Below, piece by piece: positions 9,161 through 19,516 of a DNA stretch of 64,000 nt. The DNA is from DASVFB01 sp963815965 (GTDB lineage Bacteria > Actinomycetota > Thermoleophilia > Gaiellales > Gaiellaceae). The translations under genes and the position numbers were made by a program. The stretch lies in contig CAWFIT010000002.1 in the NCBI GenBank assembly GCA_963815965.1, positions 62,001 to 126,000 on the forward strand, in the 5' to 3' direction. Positions within the stretch are counted from its first letter, which is position 1. Every line of letters starts with the position of its first letter. The notes beneath the pieces are model-generated. The model worked only from the letters and a program-made list of their open reading frames with translations. It was not told the origin of the DNA and made no database searches.

Positions 9161-10231
9161 CTACTCCATCGTCGCGAGCGCCCAGCAGTGTCCGGCGAGC
9201 TCGCGCGCGACGGCGACCACGACGATCAAGCGCGGCTTGCCTCGGGCCTCGAGCGCGTGCCAGCGTCCGTGCAGCCTGCGGGCGCTCGAGTCCGCTTGGG
9301 CTCGCACGGCGAGGGACTTGCCGGTGCGTCTGCGTTCCAGCGTGACGCTCAAGCGCGGAGCGCTGCGTTGATGCCAGGCGGCTTCGATCAGAAGCCGGCG
9401 TGCGTGCGTGTTGCCGGTCTTGGTGATCCCGCCTTGACGGCGGCGCTCTCCGCTGGAGCTTTCGCTTGGGGTGAGCCCGAGGAAGGGTGCGAGTGATTCG
9501 GGCCGGAACCTGTGCCAGTCGCCGAGCTCGACGGTCAACGCGAACGCGGTGAGCGTGGAGACACCCCGGAGACAGACGAGCCGCTCGACGACATCGACGT
9601 ACGGCTCGCTTGCGGCCAGCTCGGCGATTGCTTTGTCGAGCGTGTCCCTCCTGGTCTTCGCGTCGATCATCCGGCTGTAGCACTCGTCGAACACGATCGC
9701 GAGCGGACCGTCTTGGAACCGCTGCTTGCGAAGCCACGCGTCGTGGGCTCGCGTCCACGCGGTCGCGTCGTACACCGCCCCGTGGCGCAGGAGCAGCTTC
9801 GAGAGCCGGTGCCGAGCCCGCATCAGATCGCCCCGAGCGTCCTCGCGCGCACGGACGAGATCACGTGCGGCCTCCTCTACCGGACCGGGCACCCGCACGG
9901 GGGTGATCTCACCGAGCCGAAGCAGCCTGGCCAGCCGCTCGGCATCCCGCCGGTCAGTCTTGACTCTATCGGCCGCCGGCCTGATCTTCGACGGCGCCGC
10001 GACAACGCAGCTGATCCCTGCCTCGGCACACAAGCGCGCAAGTCCGTACCCGGTTGGTCCGGCCTCGTAGACGACCCGAACCGGCGCGGGCAGCGTCTTC
10101 AACCATGCCACCGTGGCCTCGGGCCCAGGCGGCACCCGCAGCGACCGCACCTCACCGCTCCCCATGTCGATCACGCCCGCGACCACCGAGCGAGCGTGCA
10201 CATCAAGCCCCACACAGCTACCTTCGCTCAT
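9161..10231 (-). CDS. IS110/IS1111-family DEDD transposase (RNA-guided recombinase)
   Basis: 356 residues, full length, ATG 10231 with GGGAGG upstream. The N-terminal RuvC-like DEDD domain is visible: GLDVHARS (first Asp), VYEAGPTGYGL (Glu), KTDRRDAERLARLL (Asp pair). A helical linker follows, then the C-terminal Transposase_20 domain with LRGVSTLTAFALTVELGDW, FLGLTPSESSSGERRRQGGITKTGN and the catalytic-serine region. The protein should catalyse excision and insertion guided by the element's RNA. The frame is intact, so the element may be active. Confidence 0.9.
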   Translation of the reverse strand: MSEGSCVGLDVHARSVVAGVIDMGSGEVRSLRVPPGPEATVAWLKTLPAPVRVVYEAGPTGYGLARLCAEAGISCVVAAPSKIRPAADRVKTDRRDAERLARLLRLGEITPVRVPGPVEEAARDLVRAREDARGDLMRARHRLSKLLLRHGAVYDATAWTRAHDAWLRKQRFQDGPLAIVFDECYSRMIDAKTRRDTLDKAIAELAASEPYVDVVERLVCLRGVSTLTAFALTVELGDWHRFRPESLAPFLGLTPSESSSGERRRQGGITKTGNTHARRLLIEAAWHQRSAPRLSVTLERRRTGKSLAVRAQADSSARRLHGRWHALEARGKPRLIVVVAVARELAGHCWALATME

Positions 10232-10488
10232 AACCGGCGCCTCCCGTAATTGCGGCTCTACCGCCGGGCCTATCCCGACGGCAACCCGCGCCTAACTTAC
10301 GAGCGAGGCGCCGGGCACTCCATACGGTCTGGCGCAGGTCGGCGCCGCGTTCCCTGACTAGACAGACGCGCCATTCGGACGGGTGATCACGTTGCGGGCT
10401 CGGCGATCGCGCTACCAACCCGGTCGCTTCCTCTTCTGCGCGGACAGGCTAAGCACGCGAGATCGCCGCCACGAGGGAGCTGACCTGG

Positions 10489-11802
10489 TCAGCCTTCCGC
10501 GACCGCGTATACGCGCCAGGTGCCCGGAACGCCCTTGAGCTCGTGCTCTCCGCGATCGATGAAACCGAATCCCGAGCCGGCAACGAGATCCGTCACGGTC
10601 TGTGAGACCAGCACTTCGCTGGGGTCGGCGAGCGCGGCGACGCGTGCGCCGGTGACAACCGAGATCCCCGCAAGCTTTTCCCCCACGACCTCGCACTCTC
10701 CGGTATGAATTCCAGCGCGGACGGCGAGGTCGAGCTGTTTGGCACGGCTCACGATCGCCCGTGCACACGCAATCGCGCGCGCGGGACCGTCGAAGCGGCA
10801 GAAGAAGCCGTCGCCCGCGGAGTCGACCTCGTCCCCCCGGAATCGCACGAGCTCGCGTCGCACATCCTCGTGATGACGGGTCAGCAGATCTCGCCATGCC
10901 CGGTCGCCGAGCGCGGCTGCTCGCTCCGTGGAGCCGACGAGGTCCGTAAACAGAACTGTCGCGAGGACCGATTCGGGGATCCGATCGCGCTGTCCACCTT
11001 CGACGAAGGCTCTGGTCTCACGCGCGATGTCCCCGAACGTCTCGATGAGCGTGTCGGCAGGCAATGCGACCGACCGAGCGTCGGGAACGCGGCGAGCCAC
11101 GTCCAGTATCTCGTCTCGCTGCGCTGGGCCGTGGAGTACGAGGGTCGGCACGCTGATGCTCGCGAGCACGTCTCGAAGATCGGTCTCGCCTAGGACCCGA
11201 TAGAAGTTCAGGGCCGCGCCCGGGCTTGCATTGAACCGTTGGCAGGTCACGAACCAGTCGACGAACTCGTCGTCGGCGCTCGGGTTAGCCCTGCGAGCCT
11301 GCTGCTCGAAGTAGTCGCGCTCGCCCCAGAGCTGACGAACCTCGCGGAGCTGCTCGCGCCATGCGTCCGGTTCGAGTCCATACGGATAGTCCTCCGTCTT
11401 CACAGCGCGCGCGGGTGTGTTCACAAGGACGAGCGCTCTCGTGCGCTCCGGATAGGTCGCCGCGAACATCGCACAGGGCTGACCACCGCCGCCGGCCCCC
11501 ACGAGCACCGCGCGTTCGGCTCCGACTGCGTCAAGCACCGCACGGATGTCGTCCATGCGTGCCTCGAGGGTTCCTAGGTCTCGTGGGCGGTCCGAGAGGC
11601 CAGTTCCACGCTTGTCGAGCATGATCAGGCGCGCGAACGACGCGAGGCTTTCGTAGAAGGACTTCCAGTCCCGATTGAGCCAGGGAAAGACGAGGTTTGC
11701 GAACGTCGGGACGAAGACGAGGTCGAACGTCCCCCCGCCCGCGACCTGATACGCAATCGCGACGTCGCCGCTTCGTGTGTAGTGGATCTCAGGGACATCC
11801 AT
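10489..11802 (-). CDS. Alpha/beta-hydrolase-like domain fused to class III adenylate/guanylate cyclase
   Basis: 437 residues. Residues 1-265 form an alpha/beta-hydrolase fold (IAYQVAGGGTFDLVFVPTF, LIMLDKRGTGLSDRP, LVLHGP). The nucleophile elbow, normally GxSxG, reads GAGGGG, so the catalytic serine is missing and the domain is more likely a ligand sensor. Residues 275-437 are a class III cyclase domain with metal-binding Asp in LFTDLVGST and Asp in SAGDGFF, and a typical tail (GEHELKGVPGTWRVYAV). The product is probably cAMP. No transmembrane segment. It stands alone between the IS element and a decayed region. Confidence 0.85.
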   Translation of the reverse strand: MDVPEIHYTRSGDVAIAYQVAGGGTFDLVFVPTFANLVFPWLNRDWKSFYESLASFARLIMLDKRGTGLSDRPRDLGTLEARMDDIRAVLDAVGAERAVLVGAGGGGQPCAMFAATYPERTRALVLVNTPARAVKTEDYPYGLEPDAWREQLREVRQLWGERDYFEQQARRANPSADDEFVDWFVTCQRFNASPGAALNFYRVLGETDLRDVLASISVPTLVLHGPAQRDEILDVARRVPDARSVALPADTLIETFGDIARETRAFVEGGQRDRIPESVLATVLFTDLVGSTERAAALGDRAWRDLLTRHHEDVRRELVRFRGDEVDSAGDGFFCRFDGPARAIACARAIVSRAKQLDLAVRAGIHTGECEVVGEKLAGISVVTGARVAALADPSEVLVSQTVTDLVAGSGFGFIDRGEHELKGVPGTWRVYAVAEG

Positions 11803-11989
11803 GGCGCCCGAGCTTAGTGCTGCTCGAAGGCCGCGTCACACTTACCGCCTTGGCGCTAGCTCCGAAGCATCTGCCTGATGAACTTGAGCTTCTGGACATC
11901 CTGGATGAGATCACGTTTTCCAAGCGTGTTCGCGACGGCTTCAAGGGACATTTCATAACGCTCGCGCGGCCCCGGAGAGGAGAGTCTCG

Positions 11990-12190
11990 ATCGGAGCCGA
12001 CTGGCGTGACACGCAGATCAGATACCTCGTCCACTTCGACCGCGGCGGCAGCGGCATGCGCTACCGCAGCGAGTCGCTCGCGGTCGGCGTCGAGCTAGCC
12101 GACGGCGACACGGTCTACCGAGTCGAGCGCGGCGAGCCGCCGCCGAACCCGAACGCGTTCGGGCACGCGTGGGTGACGCGGATCGACAAG
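11990..12190 (+). repeat. Family A mini-protein relic (copy A2), start codon lost
   Basis: The reading frame matches the intact copy at 32823 from GADWRDTQIRYLVHF through NPNAFGHAWVTR, but the ATG is replaced by ATC and one base is inserted in the preceding GGAGAGGAG stretch. No stop follows the usual C-terminus. The rest of 11803-12392 shows no gene. Confidence 0.65.
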
Positions 12191-12392
12191 CCGGTCGTGG
12201 CTGCGAGCCGGGATCGTAGGCCGTCTCGAGATCGGCCACGATCGGTCGTGGCGCTCCACGATCTGCGGCTGCGACGTAGACGATGTCGGAGCCGTCGTCG
12301 CCGCTACGGTCAAGGGCAATTCCGCCGATGGCGTTTGGTTATGACCTCTTCCGATCCGATGTCAAGCAGTCCACAATCGAATAATCGAGGTC

Positions 12393-15300
12393 GTGAGCAA
12401 TACAAACGACGTCAGGGCCGATCTGGCGCCATATGTGCCGCGACTCGTAATCGAGTGGCTGGCCGACGATCCCGACCGTGAGTGGCGTGAGATCGAAGGG
12501 ACGATGGCGTTAGTCGACATCTCCGGCTTCACGGCGATGTCGGAGAAGCTCGCCCGGGAGGGAAAGGCCGGCGCCGAGCAAGTGACCGACCTGATGAACG
12601 CCACGTTCGAGGCACTCCTCGACGTCGCGTGTTCCTACGGTGGCGGATTGTTGAAGTTCGGCGGCGACGCGCTGCTGTTGTTCTTCGACGGTGCCAATCA
12701 CGAGCCGCGGGCGGCGCGCGCCGCCGTGGACATGCGCAGGACACTAAGAGCGATCGGCAGGCTGCAGACGTCGGCCGGCTCGGTCTTGCTGCGCATGCAC
12801 GTCGGCATCCACTCTGGCGCATTCCTTTTCGTCATCGCAGGAAGCGATCACCGCGAGTTGATCGTCGCCGGTCCTGCGGCAACGCGGACCGTCGAGATGG
12901 AGACGCTCGGCACAGCCGGCGAGATAGTCGTCAGCGACGCCACGGCGTCCGTGCTTCCGGTCGGAGTGCTCGGCGAGGCGCGACGCAACGGCTTCCTCCT
13001 CGTGGCCGGCCCGCCAGCGCCGAAAGGGATCGAGCCGCTGCCTCCGTTCGGCGACCTGCCGCTTGAAGATTGCGTGCCGCGACTCATTCGCGAGCATGTG
13101 TTCTCGGAGACGACAGAGCCAGAGCACCGGCAGGCGGTCGTTGCGTTCGTACGGTTGTCGGGCGTCGACGGAATCGTCGAGATCGAAGGGGCGGCCCGCG
13201 CCGCGGAGGTGATTACGGAGGTCGTCGAGACCGTGCAGGCCGCAGCGGCCGAGCATGGCGTCTGTTTCCTTGAGAGCGACATCGACGCCGACGGCGCACG
13301 CATCGTCCTCGTCGCCGGTGCTCCCCGCGTGAGGGAGTACGACGTTGAGCGGATGCTGCGCACCGTTCGCGCCGCCGTGGATGCTCGGACTCACCTTCCG
13401 CTCTCGATCGGCGTCTGCCGCGGTCGCGTCTTCGCGGGCGACGTCGGCGCATCCTTCCGCCACACGTATGCGATCCTCGGCGGCACCGCGGCGCTCGCCG
13501 CGCGCCTGATGGCGAAAGCCGAGCCGCGCCAGGTGGTAGCGCCCGTCGACCTTCTCGATCATTCGCCGACGCGGTTCGAGCGGACGCCGATCGGGCCCCT
13601 TGCGCTCCGGGGCTTGCCCGAACCGGTGCACGCGGTCGCCGTCGGCCCCGTCGAGGGCGCGCGCCGGGTCGCGGCGGCGGGCTCTGTTACGCCGCTCGTT
13701 GGCCGGCAACGCGAGTTCGCGATGATGACGGCTGCGCTCGCGCCCTTGCGAATGGGCTTCGGCACGGTGCTCGAGATCGTCGGCGAGGCAGGCCTCGGCA
13801 AGTCACGGCTGCTCCAGGAGTTCGGAACGAGCGAGGTCGACCTTCGGCGCATCGGTGCACGCTGCGACGAGTACGAGAGCTCCACCGCGTACTTCCTCTT
13901 CCGAAACGTCCTCAGGCCGCTAATCGGCGAGGAGCTTGACGGATCCTTAGCCGAGAACACTGCGGCCCTCACGCGACTCGTCGAGCGCGTGGCGCCGGAC
14001 CTAGCCCCGTGGATACCGCTGCTCGCGCTGCCGCTCGATGTCGCGGTCGAGCCGACGCCGGAGGTCGACGATCTCCAGCCGGCGTTCCGGCGTGCGCGGC
14101 TGCACGGTGCGGTGGAAGCGCTATTGACCGCCCTCCTGCCGACGCCGACGCTCGTGCTGCTGGAAGACGTGCACTGGATCGACGAGGCCTCGTCCGATCT
14201 GCTTCGTCACCTCGGAGCCACGAACGGATCGCGTCCGTGGGCAATTCTGACGACACGGCGCCCGGGGGCTGGCGGGTTCGTCGCCGCCGACGGGACACCC
14301 CCCGTCGCGGCGATGACGATCGTGCTCCAACCGCTGCACGACGACGAGGCGGCGGAACTGCTGAAGGCGCTCGCGGGTGACCGGCTCGACGACTCGACCA
14401 TTGCCGCGATCGTCCGGCGCGCCGGGGGAAACCCGCTGTTCCTGCAGGAGCTGATCACGACTGCAGCGGCCTTGGGGGCCGAGGAGCTGCCCGACACCGT
14501 CGACGCCGTCGTGGGGACGCGTATCGATCGGCTCGCACCCGCCGATCGCGCACTGCTGCGCTGGGCATCGGTGCTCGGGGTGACCTTCGACGGCGGGTTG
14601 ATTGCGGATGTGCTGCAAGGCGATCCGGCCGCAGCAGGCGAATCGGAGGCGTGGGACCGGCTGGCGGAATTCGTGGAGCGAGATCCGTACGTCCCGGGCG
14701 GCTTTCGCTTCACGCACGCGCTCATCCGGGACGCCGCATATGAAGGGCTCCCGTTCAGGCGTCGGCGTGAGCTGCACCGGAGTGTCGGCGACGCATACGA
14801 GCGTCGCTTCACGACGAATCTCGACGAGGTCGCCGAGATCCTGTCCCTGCACTTCTCGCTTGCACGCGACGACGACAGAACGTGGCGCTACTCACTGGCA
14901 GCCGGATCGCGCGCGAAGGATAAATTCGCGAATGTCGAGGCCGCCGAGTTCTACCGCCGTGCCCTCGAGGTCGCGAGAGCGCTCGGCATCGCCGCTGTCG
15001 AGCGCGCACGGGTTTGGCGGTCACTGGGAGAGGTGTCGATTCTCGCGGGCCGGTTGACGGATGCGCACGATGCCCTCGCCGAAGCGCGTGCGCTCGCCGA
15101 CCCGGCCGAGCAAGCGGAGCTGATGCTGAAGGAAGGGCTGCTCCGGGAGGAACAGGGCCGCTACTCCGAGGCGCTCGCGTGGTACACGCGGTGTGAGAAG
15201 GCAGTTGCTTCGCTCAGCCGACGAGCCCCGCCGCGATCAACTGCGGGTCGAGCTCTGGCTCGCCCGCGCGCAGGCTCGGTTCCGCCAGGGACGATACGAG

Positions 15301-16200
15301 GAGGCGCTGCCGATCGCGCAGGGCGTCGTGGCGCAGGCGCTCGAGCTCGAGGACCTACGCACGCTTGCACACGCGTACTACCTCATCTACACGATCCACA
15401 CGCTGCGCGGCAGTCCCGATCGTCAGGCATTCCGCGACCTCGCCCTTCCGATCTACGAGGAGATCGGCGACCTGATGGGCCAGGCGGCGGTCCTGAACAA
15501 CCTCGGCATCGAGGCGTACTACGAAGGACGCTGGGGCGTGGCATGCGATCTGTACGAACGAAGCCGAGTCTTGCGCGCGCGGACTGGGGACGTCATCAAC
15601 GTCGCGTTGACGACCAACAATCTCGGAGAGATCGAGTCCGATCAGGGCCGCTACGCCGAAGCCGAAGCGCGGTTCCGTGAGACGGTCCGGATCGCAGACG
15701 GCGCGGGGCAACGGTTGCTCGCAGCGGTCGCACGCGGGAACCTCGGTCGGGTCGCGGCGCGCTCGGGACGCTATGGCGAGGCAGAGGAGCTCCTGGCCGA
15801 AGCGATGTCGGCGCTCGAGGCAATCGGAGCAGCGCCCTTCGCGCTCGAGATGCAGGCCCGGCGGGCCGAGCTCCTCGCGCTGAGCGGCGACTCAGGCGCG
15901 GAGGCCGTGCAGCTTGCAGACGAGACACTCGCGCGCTTGGAGGGTGCGGGCGTTCCACCGGCGGTTCATGCGCTCCTGGAGCGGATTCGTGGGCTCGGGT
16001 TCAAACAGCGCTCCGATACTGTGCGCGCGCAAGCAGCGCTACAGCGCGCGCTCGAGATCGCCGAAGAAGCGCATGCGGAATACGAGGCTGGGCTGGCACT
16101 GCGGGCGCTCGCCGCCCTCGAGGGCCGCCCGCGCGACGAGGCCGCCGCTGCGATCTTCGCCCGGCTCGGCGTCAACGAAACGGCACTTCCGCATACGTGA
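12393..16200 (+). CDS. Cyclase-AAA ATPase-TPR signalling protein, split by one frameshift
   Basis: About 1268 residues from GTG 12393. Residues 25-200: class III cyclase domain (ALVDISGFTAMSEKL, FGGDALLLFF). Residues 240-430: a second, degenerate cyclase-like domain (HTYAILGGTAALAARLM). Residues 440-720: AAA/STAND ATPase with Walker A GEAGLGKSRLL and Walker B LVLLEDVHWIDEAS. The rest is TPR-like helical repeats (NNLGIEAYYEGRWGVACDLYERS; NNLGEIESDQGRYAEAEARF). The frame changes by +1 between about 15195 and 15235; the TPR region continues in the next frame to a stop at 16200, and protein-like sequence on both sides indicates one gene. The layout is that of large ATP-dependent regulators. Frameshift or consensus error cannot be told apart here. 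Confidence 0.8.
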
Positions 16201-16306
16201 GATCCGGCCCCGAAACGCGAGCCCCGCGGCGCGGTTTCGCCGGAGTAATCCTCGCGTCACTCCGACCAGCGCGTGAATCCCGCATGCTTACGCGGTCTGC
16301 GGCGAG

Positions 16307-16352
16307 TGGAGCGTACCGGGATCGAACCGGTGACCTCCGGCTTGCAAAGCCG
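16307..16352 (-). repeat. Orphan 3' half of tRNA-Ala: presumptive attachment-site repeat
   Basis: 46 bp identical to 36694-36739, covering the acceptor 3' strand, T arm, variable loop and anticodon arm of tRNA-Ala(UGC), in the same orientation. Similarity continues leftward for about 25 bp (gcggcgag exact, then about 75%). The 5' half of the tRNA is absent. This is the footprint expected at the distal end of an element integrated in the tRNA gene. Confidence 0.75.
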
Positions 16353-16508
16353 CGAGAGCGGGTGAACGGCCGAAAACGGGTGAGGACGGACCACGACGGA
16401 TTCGGCATGGCTACAGGGGCGCGGGCCAATTCGCCCGCGCCGCTGTAGCGACCGCTTTCGTGCGAGTCTCGCGCAACCTGGCGTCAACCTGGCGTCAGGT
16501 CTTCACCC

Positions 16509-16715
16509 TCACACCGGCTCGACGGTGAAGATCGCCCGAACGTCCTGCTCGACGAGCTCCGTGTGCGGGAAGCAGTCGAGTCGCGACCACGCGCAACTGC
16601 CCGCCGCGGCCGACCGTGACCACGTCGCCGACGCTCCAGTTCGGAACGGCCTAGTCACGAGCACCGCCGGGTCGGGCGGCTCGCCGTCAGGCAGCTTGAG
16701 CAGGTACTTGAACAT
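16509..16715 (-). CDS. Family B mini-protein, internally frame-disturbed (copy B1)
   Basis: 68 codons from ATG 16715. The ends read clearly as MFKYLLKLPDGEPPDPAVLV and ELVEQDVRAIFTVEPV. The middle third is protein-like in another frame (VPNWSVGDVVTVGRGGQLRV), and two compensating shifts keep the gene open. The restored protein would share the VPNWSVGD core with the copies at 22440 and 31510. Function unknown; probably a small beta-rich fold. Confidence 0.5.
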   Translation of the reverse strand: MFKYLLKLPDGEPPDPAVLVTRPFRTGASATWSRSAAAGSCAWSRLDCFPHTELVEQDVRAIFTVEPV

Positions 16716-16791
16716 GCGCCGAAGCGAACGCGGTCGCTCCCGTGTCGAGGACGGCAGATGAGCTGGATCTGCTTCCGCCCTCCACGCGGGC

Positions 16792-17563
16792 CTACTCGGG
16801 TGGAACCCACCAGTCTTGGACGTACGCCTCCTCGAACCCGGCGCGAACGACGTTGCGAAACGACGGTCCCGCGACACCGTCGACACGATCGACCGTCTCC
16901 GTGGCGAGCACCCGGGCGCCAGCGCCACCCGCGGCGCGGATTCGGGCGGCGAGGAGCGCCGACTGGGCGCCACGGCCACGCGCGTCCTCGAGCGTCCCGG
17001 CCGCGCCGAGCCATCCGAGCGCGCCCGCAACGTGCGCCGCGCCGGTGCCGACGAGCCGGTCGCCGTCGAACGCGCCGAAGCACGCCCAACGCGCGCGCGT
17101 GCAGAGGGCGGCGAGCCAACGGTCGAGCGGTGACCCCCAGCCGAACACCGCGGCGGCGACGGCGCCGTAATCGCGTGCTCGCTCCTCGTCGATCCGCTCG
17201 ACCCGCAGGGATGTTCCGGGCACGGAAAGCGTTTGGACGCCGCGACGAAACTTCATGAGCGCGCCTCGCCCTTCGATAGCCTCGCTCGTCAAGCACGTCC
17301 TCGAGTTCCGCGCCGGATCGCACGGAGACAGCGAACGCGCATCGACGCGAGGCGAACCAGCGCTCGATGTCCGGCAGCGCCGTATCCAGTTGGAGGCCGA
17401 GCACGCGGTTGAAGAGGAGCCTCTTCGGCTGCGCGCCGATCGAGAACGCCGCCGCATCACCCAGGTCGAGCACGGCAAGGTCGAACGCATGCGCCACGTC
17501 GGGCGGTGCAGCCGCGAAGAGGTCGAGCACAGCCGACAGCTCGATCCGCTCGAGGTCGTCCAC
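16792..17563 (-). pseudogene. GNAT-family acetyltransferase with one frameshift
   Basis: The N-terminal part from GTG 17563 reads MDDLERIELSAVLDLFAAAP and on to VLDERGY. Protein-like sequence then continues in the next frame from EGRGALMKFRRGVQTL to AYVQDWWVPPE, with the one-base shift near 17270-17285. The second part carries GNAT features (LVGTGAAHVAGALGWLGAAGTLEDARGRGAQSALLAARI, the acetyl-CoA pocket, and FRNVVRAGFEEAY). Joined length is about 257 residues. Substrate unknown. Frameshift may be real or a consensus error. Confidence 0.7.
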
Positions 17564-17663
17564 GCACCGACCCTACTCCTGGCCGCCGCGCGCGCAACGC
17601 GAGGGCATCGAGGACGGCGTGAGGCTCGGTGCGAAGGTGATCCGAGCTGCTCGAGTGATGCCG

Positions 17664-18101
17664 TCAGGACGACAGCCTGGCGTCGAGGTTCGCGACCGTC
17701 TGTCGCAGCGCGCGCTCGACGCCACGCCGTAGGAGGAGCCGGTCGTAAAGGCCTCGTAGCCCACCCCTCGGCTCGTATTCCACCACGATGCGGTACAGGA
17801 ACCCAACGCCGGCGGGCGCGAAGTGCCGCTCATGATGCGCGTCAGGCGCCCCGCTCTGGGTGCTCTCGTATTCGACGAACCGGTTCTCGTCAAAGCGACC
17901 CAGCTTCATGCGAAGCTCGACCTTCCGGCCGAGCAGGCGAACAACGATACGGGCCTCGTCGCCCGGAGCGCGCCACCGCGAACCGGGCTCAATCCGAACG
18001 AAACCGGGCCAGTACGCGTGCCAGTTCGCGATGTCGGTGATGAACGCAAAGCCAGCCTCGACAGGTATCGCAAAGCGGTGCTCGCGCTCGATCCGGATCA
18101 C
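17664..18101 (-). CDS. SRPBCC (START-like) family protein
   Basis: 145 residues from GTG 18101, chosen because GGAG lies eight bases upstream; ATG 18146 is an alternative without a ribosome site. IRIEREHRFAIPVEAGFAFITDIANWHAYWPGF is the classic first strand and helix of polyketide-cyclase/SRPBCC folds, and the C-terminal helix (RGLYDRLLLRRGVERALRQTVANLDARL) closes the cavity. Such proteins bind hydrophobic ligands; the ligand is unknown. Confidence 0.8.
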   Translation of the reverse strand: MIRIEREHRFAIPVEAGFAFITDIANWHAYWPGFVRIEPGSRWRAPGDEARIVVRLLGRKVELRMKLGRFDENRFVEYESTQSGAPDAHHERHFAPAGVGFLYRIVVEYEPRGGLRGLYDRLLLRRGVERALRQTVANLDARLSS

Positions 18102-18234
18102 ACCGTCGTCTCCAATTCCGGTGTCGCGCTCAAAGCCACGACACATCAGAAGTCTCGATAGACATCATCCGCCCGATCGGCCAACCGAGCAACTATGAAG
18201 GGCTTCGCATCGCAGAGATACAGCCGCAGAGCAG

Positions 18235-18414
18235 CTAGCGACGTAGGCCGGAGGCCGAGAACCAGCCGACCACCGCACCGAGTAGCAATCCGGCCTCCGG
18301 CGCAAACGGAACGTCGGTCGTCACGCTGACGAGAATCCCGAGCGCTACGCCAACCGTCGCGTCAATTAGGGCAAACCAGAGTGGCTTGCGATCTCTGCTA
18401 GCTCCGTCCGGCAT
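18235..18414 (-). CDS. Small two-helix membrane protein
   Basis: 59 residues from ATG 18414. Basic N-terminus (MPDGASRDRKPLW), then two hydrophobic segments (FALIDATVGVALGILVSVTT; EAGLLLGAVVGWFSASGL) separated by a short loop. No family recognised. Ribosome site is weak. The rest of 18415-18621 shows nothing convincing. Confidence 0.45.
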   Translation of the reverse strand: MPDGASRDRKPLWFALIDATVGVALGILVSVTTDVPFAPEAGLLLGAVVGWFSASGLRR

Positions 18415-18621
18415 CTCTGGGCGGTCACTTTAGACTTGACGCAGCCGTCGTCCCAGCGGCATCACGAGATGACAACCCAGGGCACGGCGCATGCCGCTTC
18501 GAACGAGCGATCCATCGCGCCATATTCAGACCGCAGAGATGGCGGCGATAGAGATGGGCGAGTTGTCGCTTCTTGACGCGCGGCCGACCCGACCTCCGAG
18601 GGGACATCGGTGCCGGCCTGA

Positions 18622-19380
18622 TTACGGCTCGTCTGTGGATCGGTCGGGTGGCTCGGGTGCCGGCGTACTTCCGGATCTGCCGCCTTCGGTAGGCGGCACT
18701 GGCGGCGAGGGCGGTGGCTGTCGCGTCCGCGCGGCAAGGACGATCAACGCGGTGCTGCCCCCAACCACGAGCACGCCGCCGACGAGCAACCCGAGCGCGA
18801 CCCAGAGCAGGAAAGACATCTTGGCGCCAAGGTCGATGTCGGCGGCGACACCACGCGAGCCGTCGGCATTCATGAGGACGACCGACCAGTCGCCGTCGCG
18901 CACCTTCCACGTCAGCGTCTGCGTTCCCACCCCGGAGGCGGACGCCGCCCAGAAGCGCTGATCCGTCGGCGGCCCTTGCGGTGCGCCTCCCGTGACTGGA
19001 AGGTACGTGACTCGGAAGGGATCGAACTCGATGTCCTCGACATTCGCGTGGGCGACGGGTCCCAGGTACTTGGCGACATCCGCCTCCGGCCCGATGCCGA
19101 TGAAGAGCGTCTTCGCGCCGGGACTCTCGCCGCGGATCCGAACCTTGCCGAACCAGCTGTCGTTCAAGACCGAGCCCGCTCCGTCGGTATCGACTTCGAG
19201 GCGCGTGCGCGTTAGCGCGTAGGTCGGCGTCGCAAACCGCTCGGTCGGCGTCGTCAGGTAGCCGTCCTCGCGCTGCGTGCGGTCGGCCCAGAGCAGGAAG
19301 CCTCCCCCTGCCAGAACGGCGACCCCGAACAGGACGCCGATGCCGCCGAGGACTATGAGGACGACGCGACCCGCGCTCAT
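18622..19380 (-). CDS. Membrane-anchored protein with two helices and large outer domain
   Basis: 252 residues from ATG 19380; the in-frame sequence upstream is low-complexity. A transmembrane helix near residues 6-30 (VVLIVLGGIGVLFGVAVLAGGGFLLW) is followed by an outer domain of about 140 residues (FATPTYALTRTRLEVDTDG, GKVRIRGESPGAKTLFIGIG, WKVRDGDWSVVLMNADGSRG) and a second helix (FLLWVALGLLVGGVLVVGGSTALIVLAA), ending in a Pro/Ser-rich tail. Function unknown. It lies just downstream of the MMPL exporter and may be its partner. Confidence 0.65.
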   Translation of the reverse strand: MSAGRVVLIVLGGIGVLFGVAVLAGGGFLLWADRTQREDGYLTTPTERFATPTYALTRTRLEVDTDGAGSVLNDSWFGKVRIRGESPGAKTLFIGIGPEADVAKYLGPVAHANVEDIEFDPFRVTYLPVTGGAPQGPPTDQRFWAASASGVGTQTLTWKVRDGDWSVVLMNADGSRGVAADIDLGAKMSFLLWVALGLLVGGVLVVGGSTALIVLAARTRQPPPSPPVPPTEGGRSGSTPAPEPPDRSTDEP

Positions 19381-19516
19381 TGCTCTCGCCCCTGAGCGGG
19401 AAACTGCCCCGCCGCCGGAGCTTGACCTCTCGGAACCAGAGCCGTCCTGGCCCAACCGGCCCACGGCCGCCCGTTTCTGCGATGCGCTGCCAGAGCTTCC
19501 TCGACGCTCCCCGCCG

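Larger units (their letters stand above)
8890..10324 (-). mobile_element. IS110-family element, IS1111-like arrangement
   Basis: The element is inferred from the transposase plus a 10-bp subterminal inverted repeat: tatggagtgc at 8890-8899 and gcactccata at 10315-10324. This gives about 1.43 kb, a normal size. The noncoding part 3' of the transposase (8900-9160, about 260 bp) is far longer than the 5' part (10232-10314, about 85 bp). In the IS1111 group the guide (bridge/seek) RNA is encoded on the 3' side, so that interval is the likely location. Exact ends are not defined because these elements lack terminal repeats and target duplications. Confidence 0.65.

Noticed and set aside
16307..16352. 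Complete tRNA gene at this position
   Set aside because: Only the 3' half is present; after the anticodon arm the sequence departs completely.
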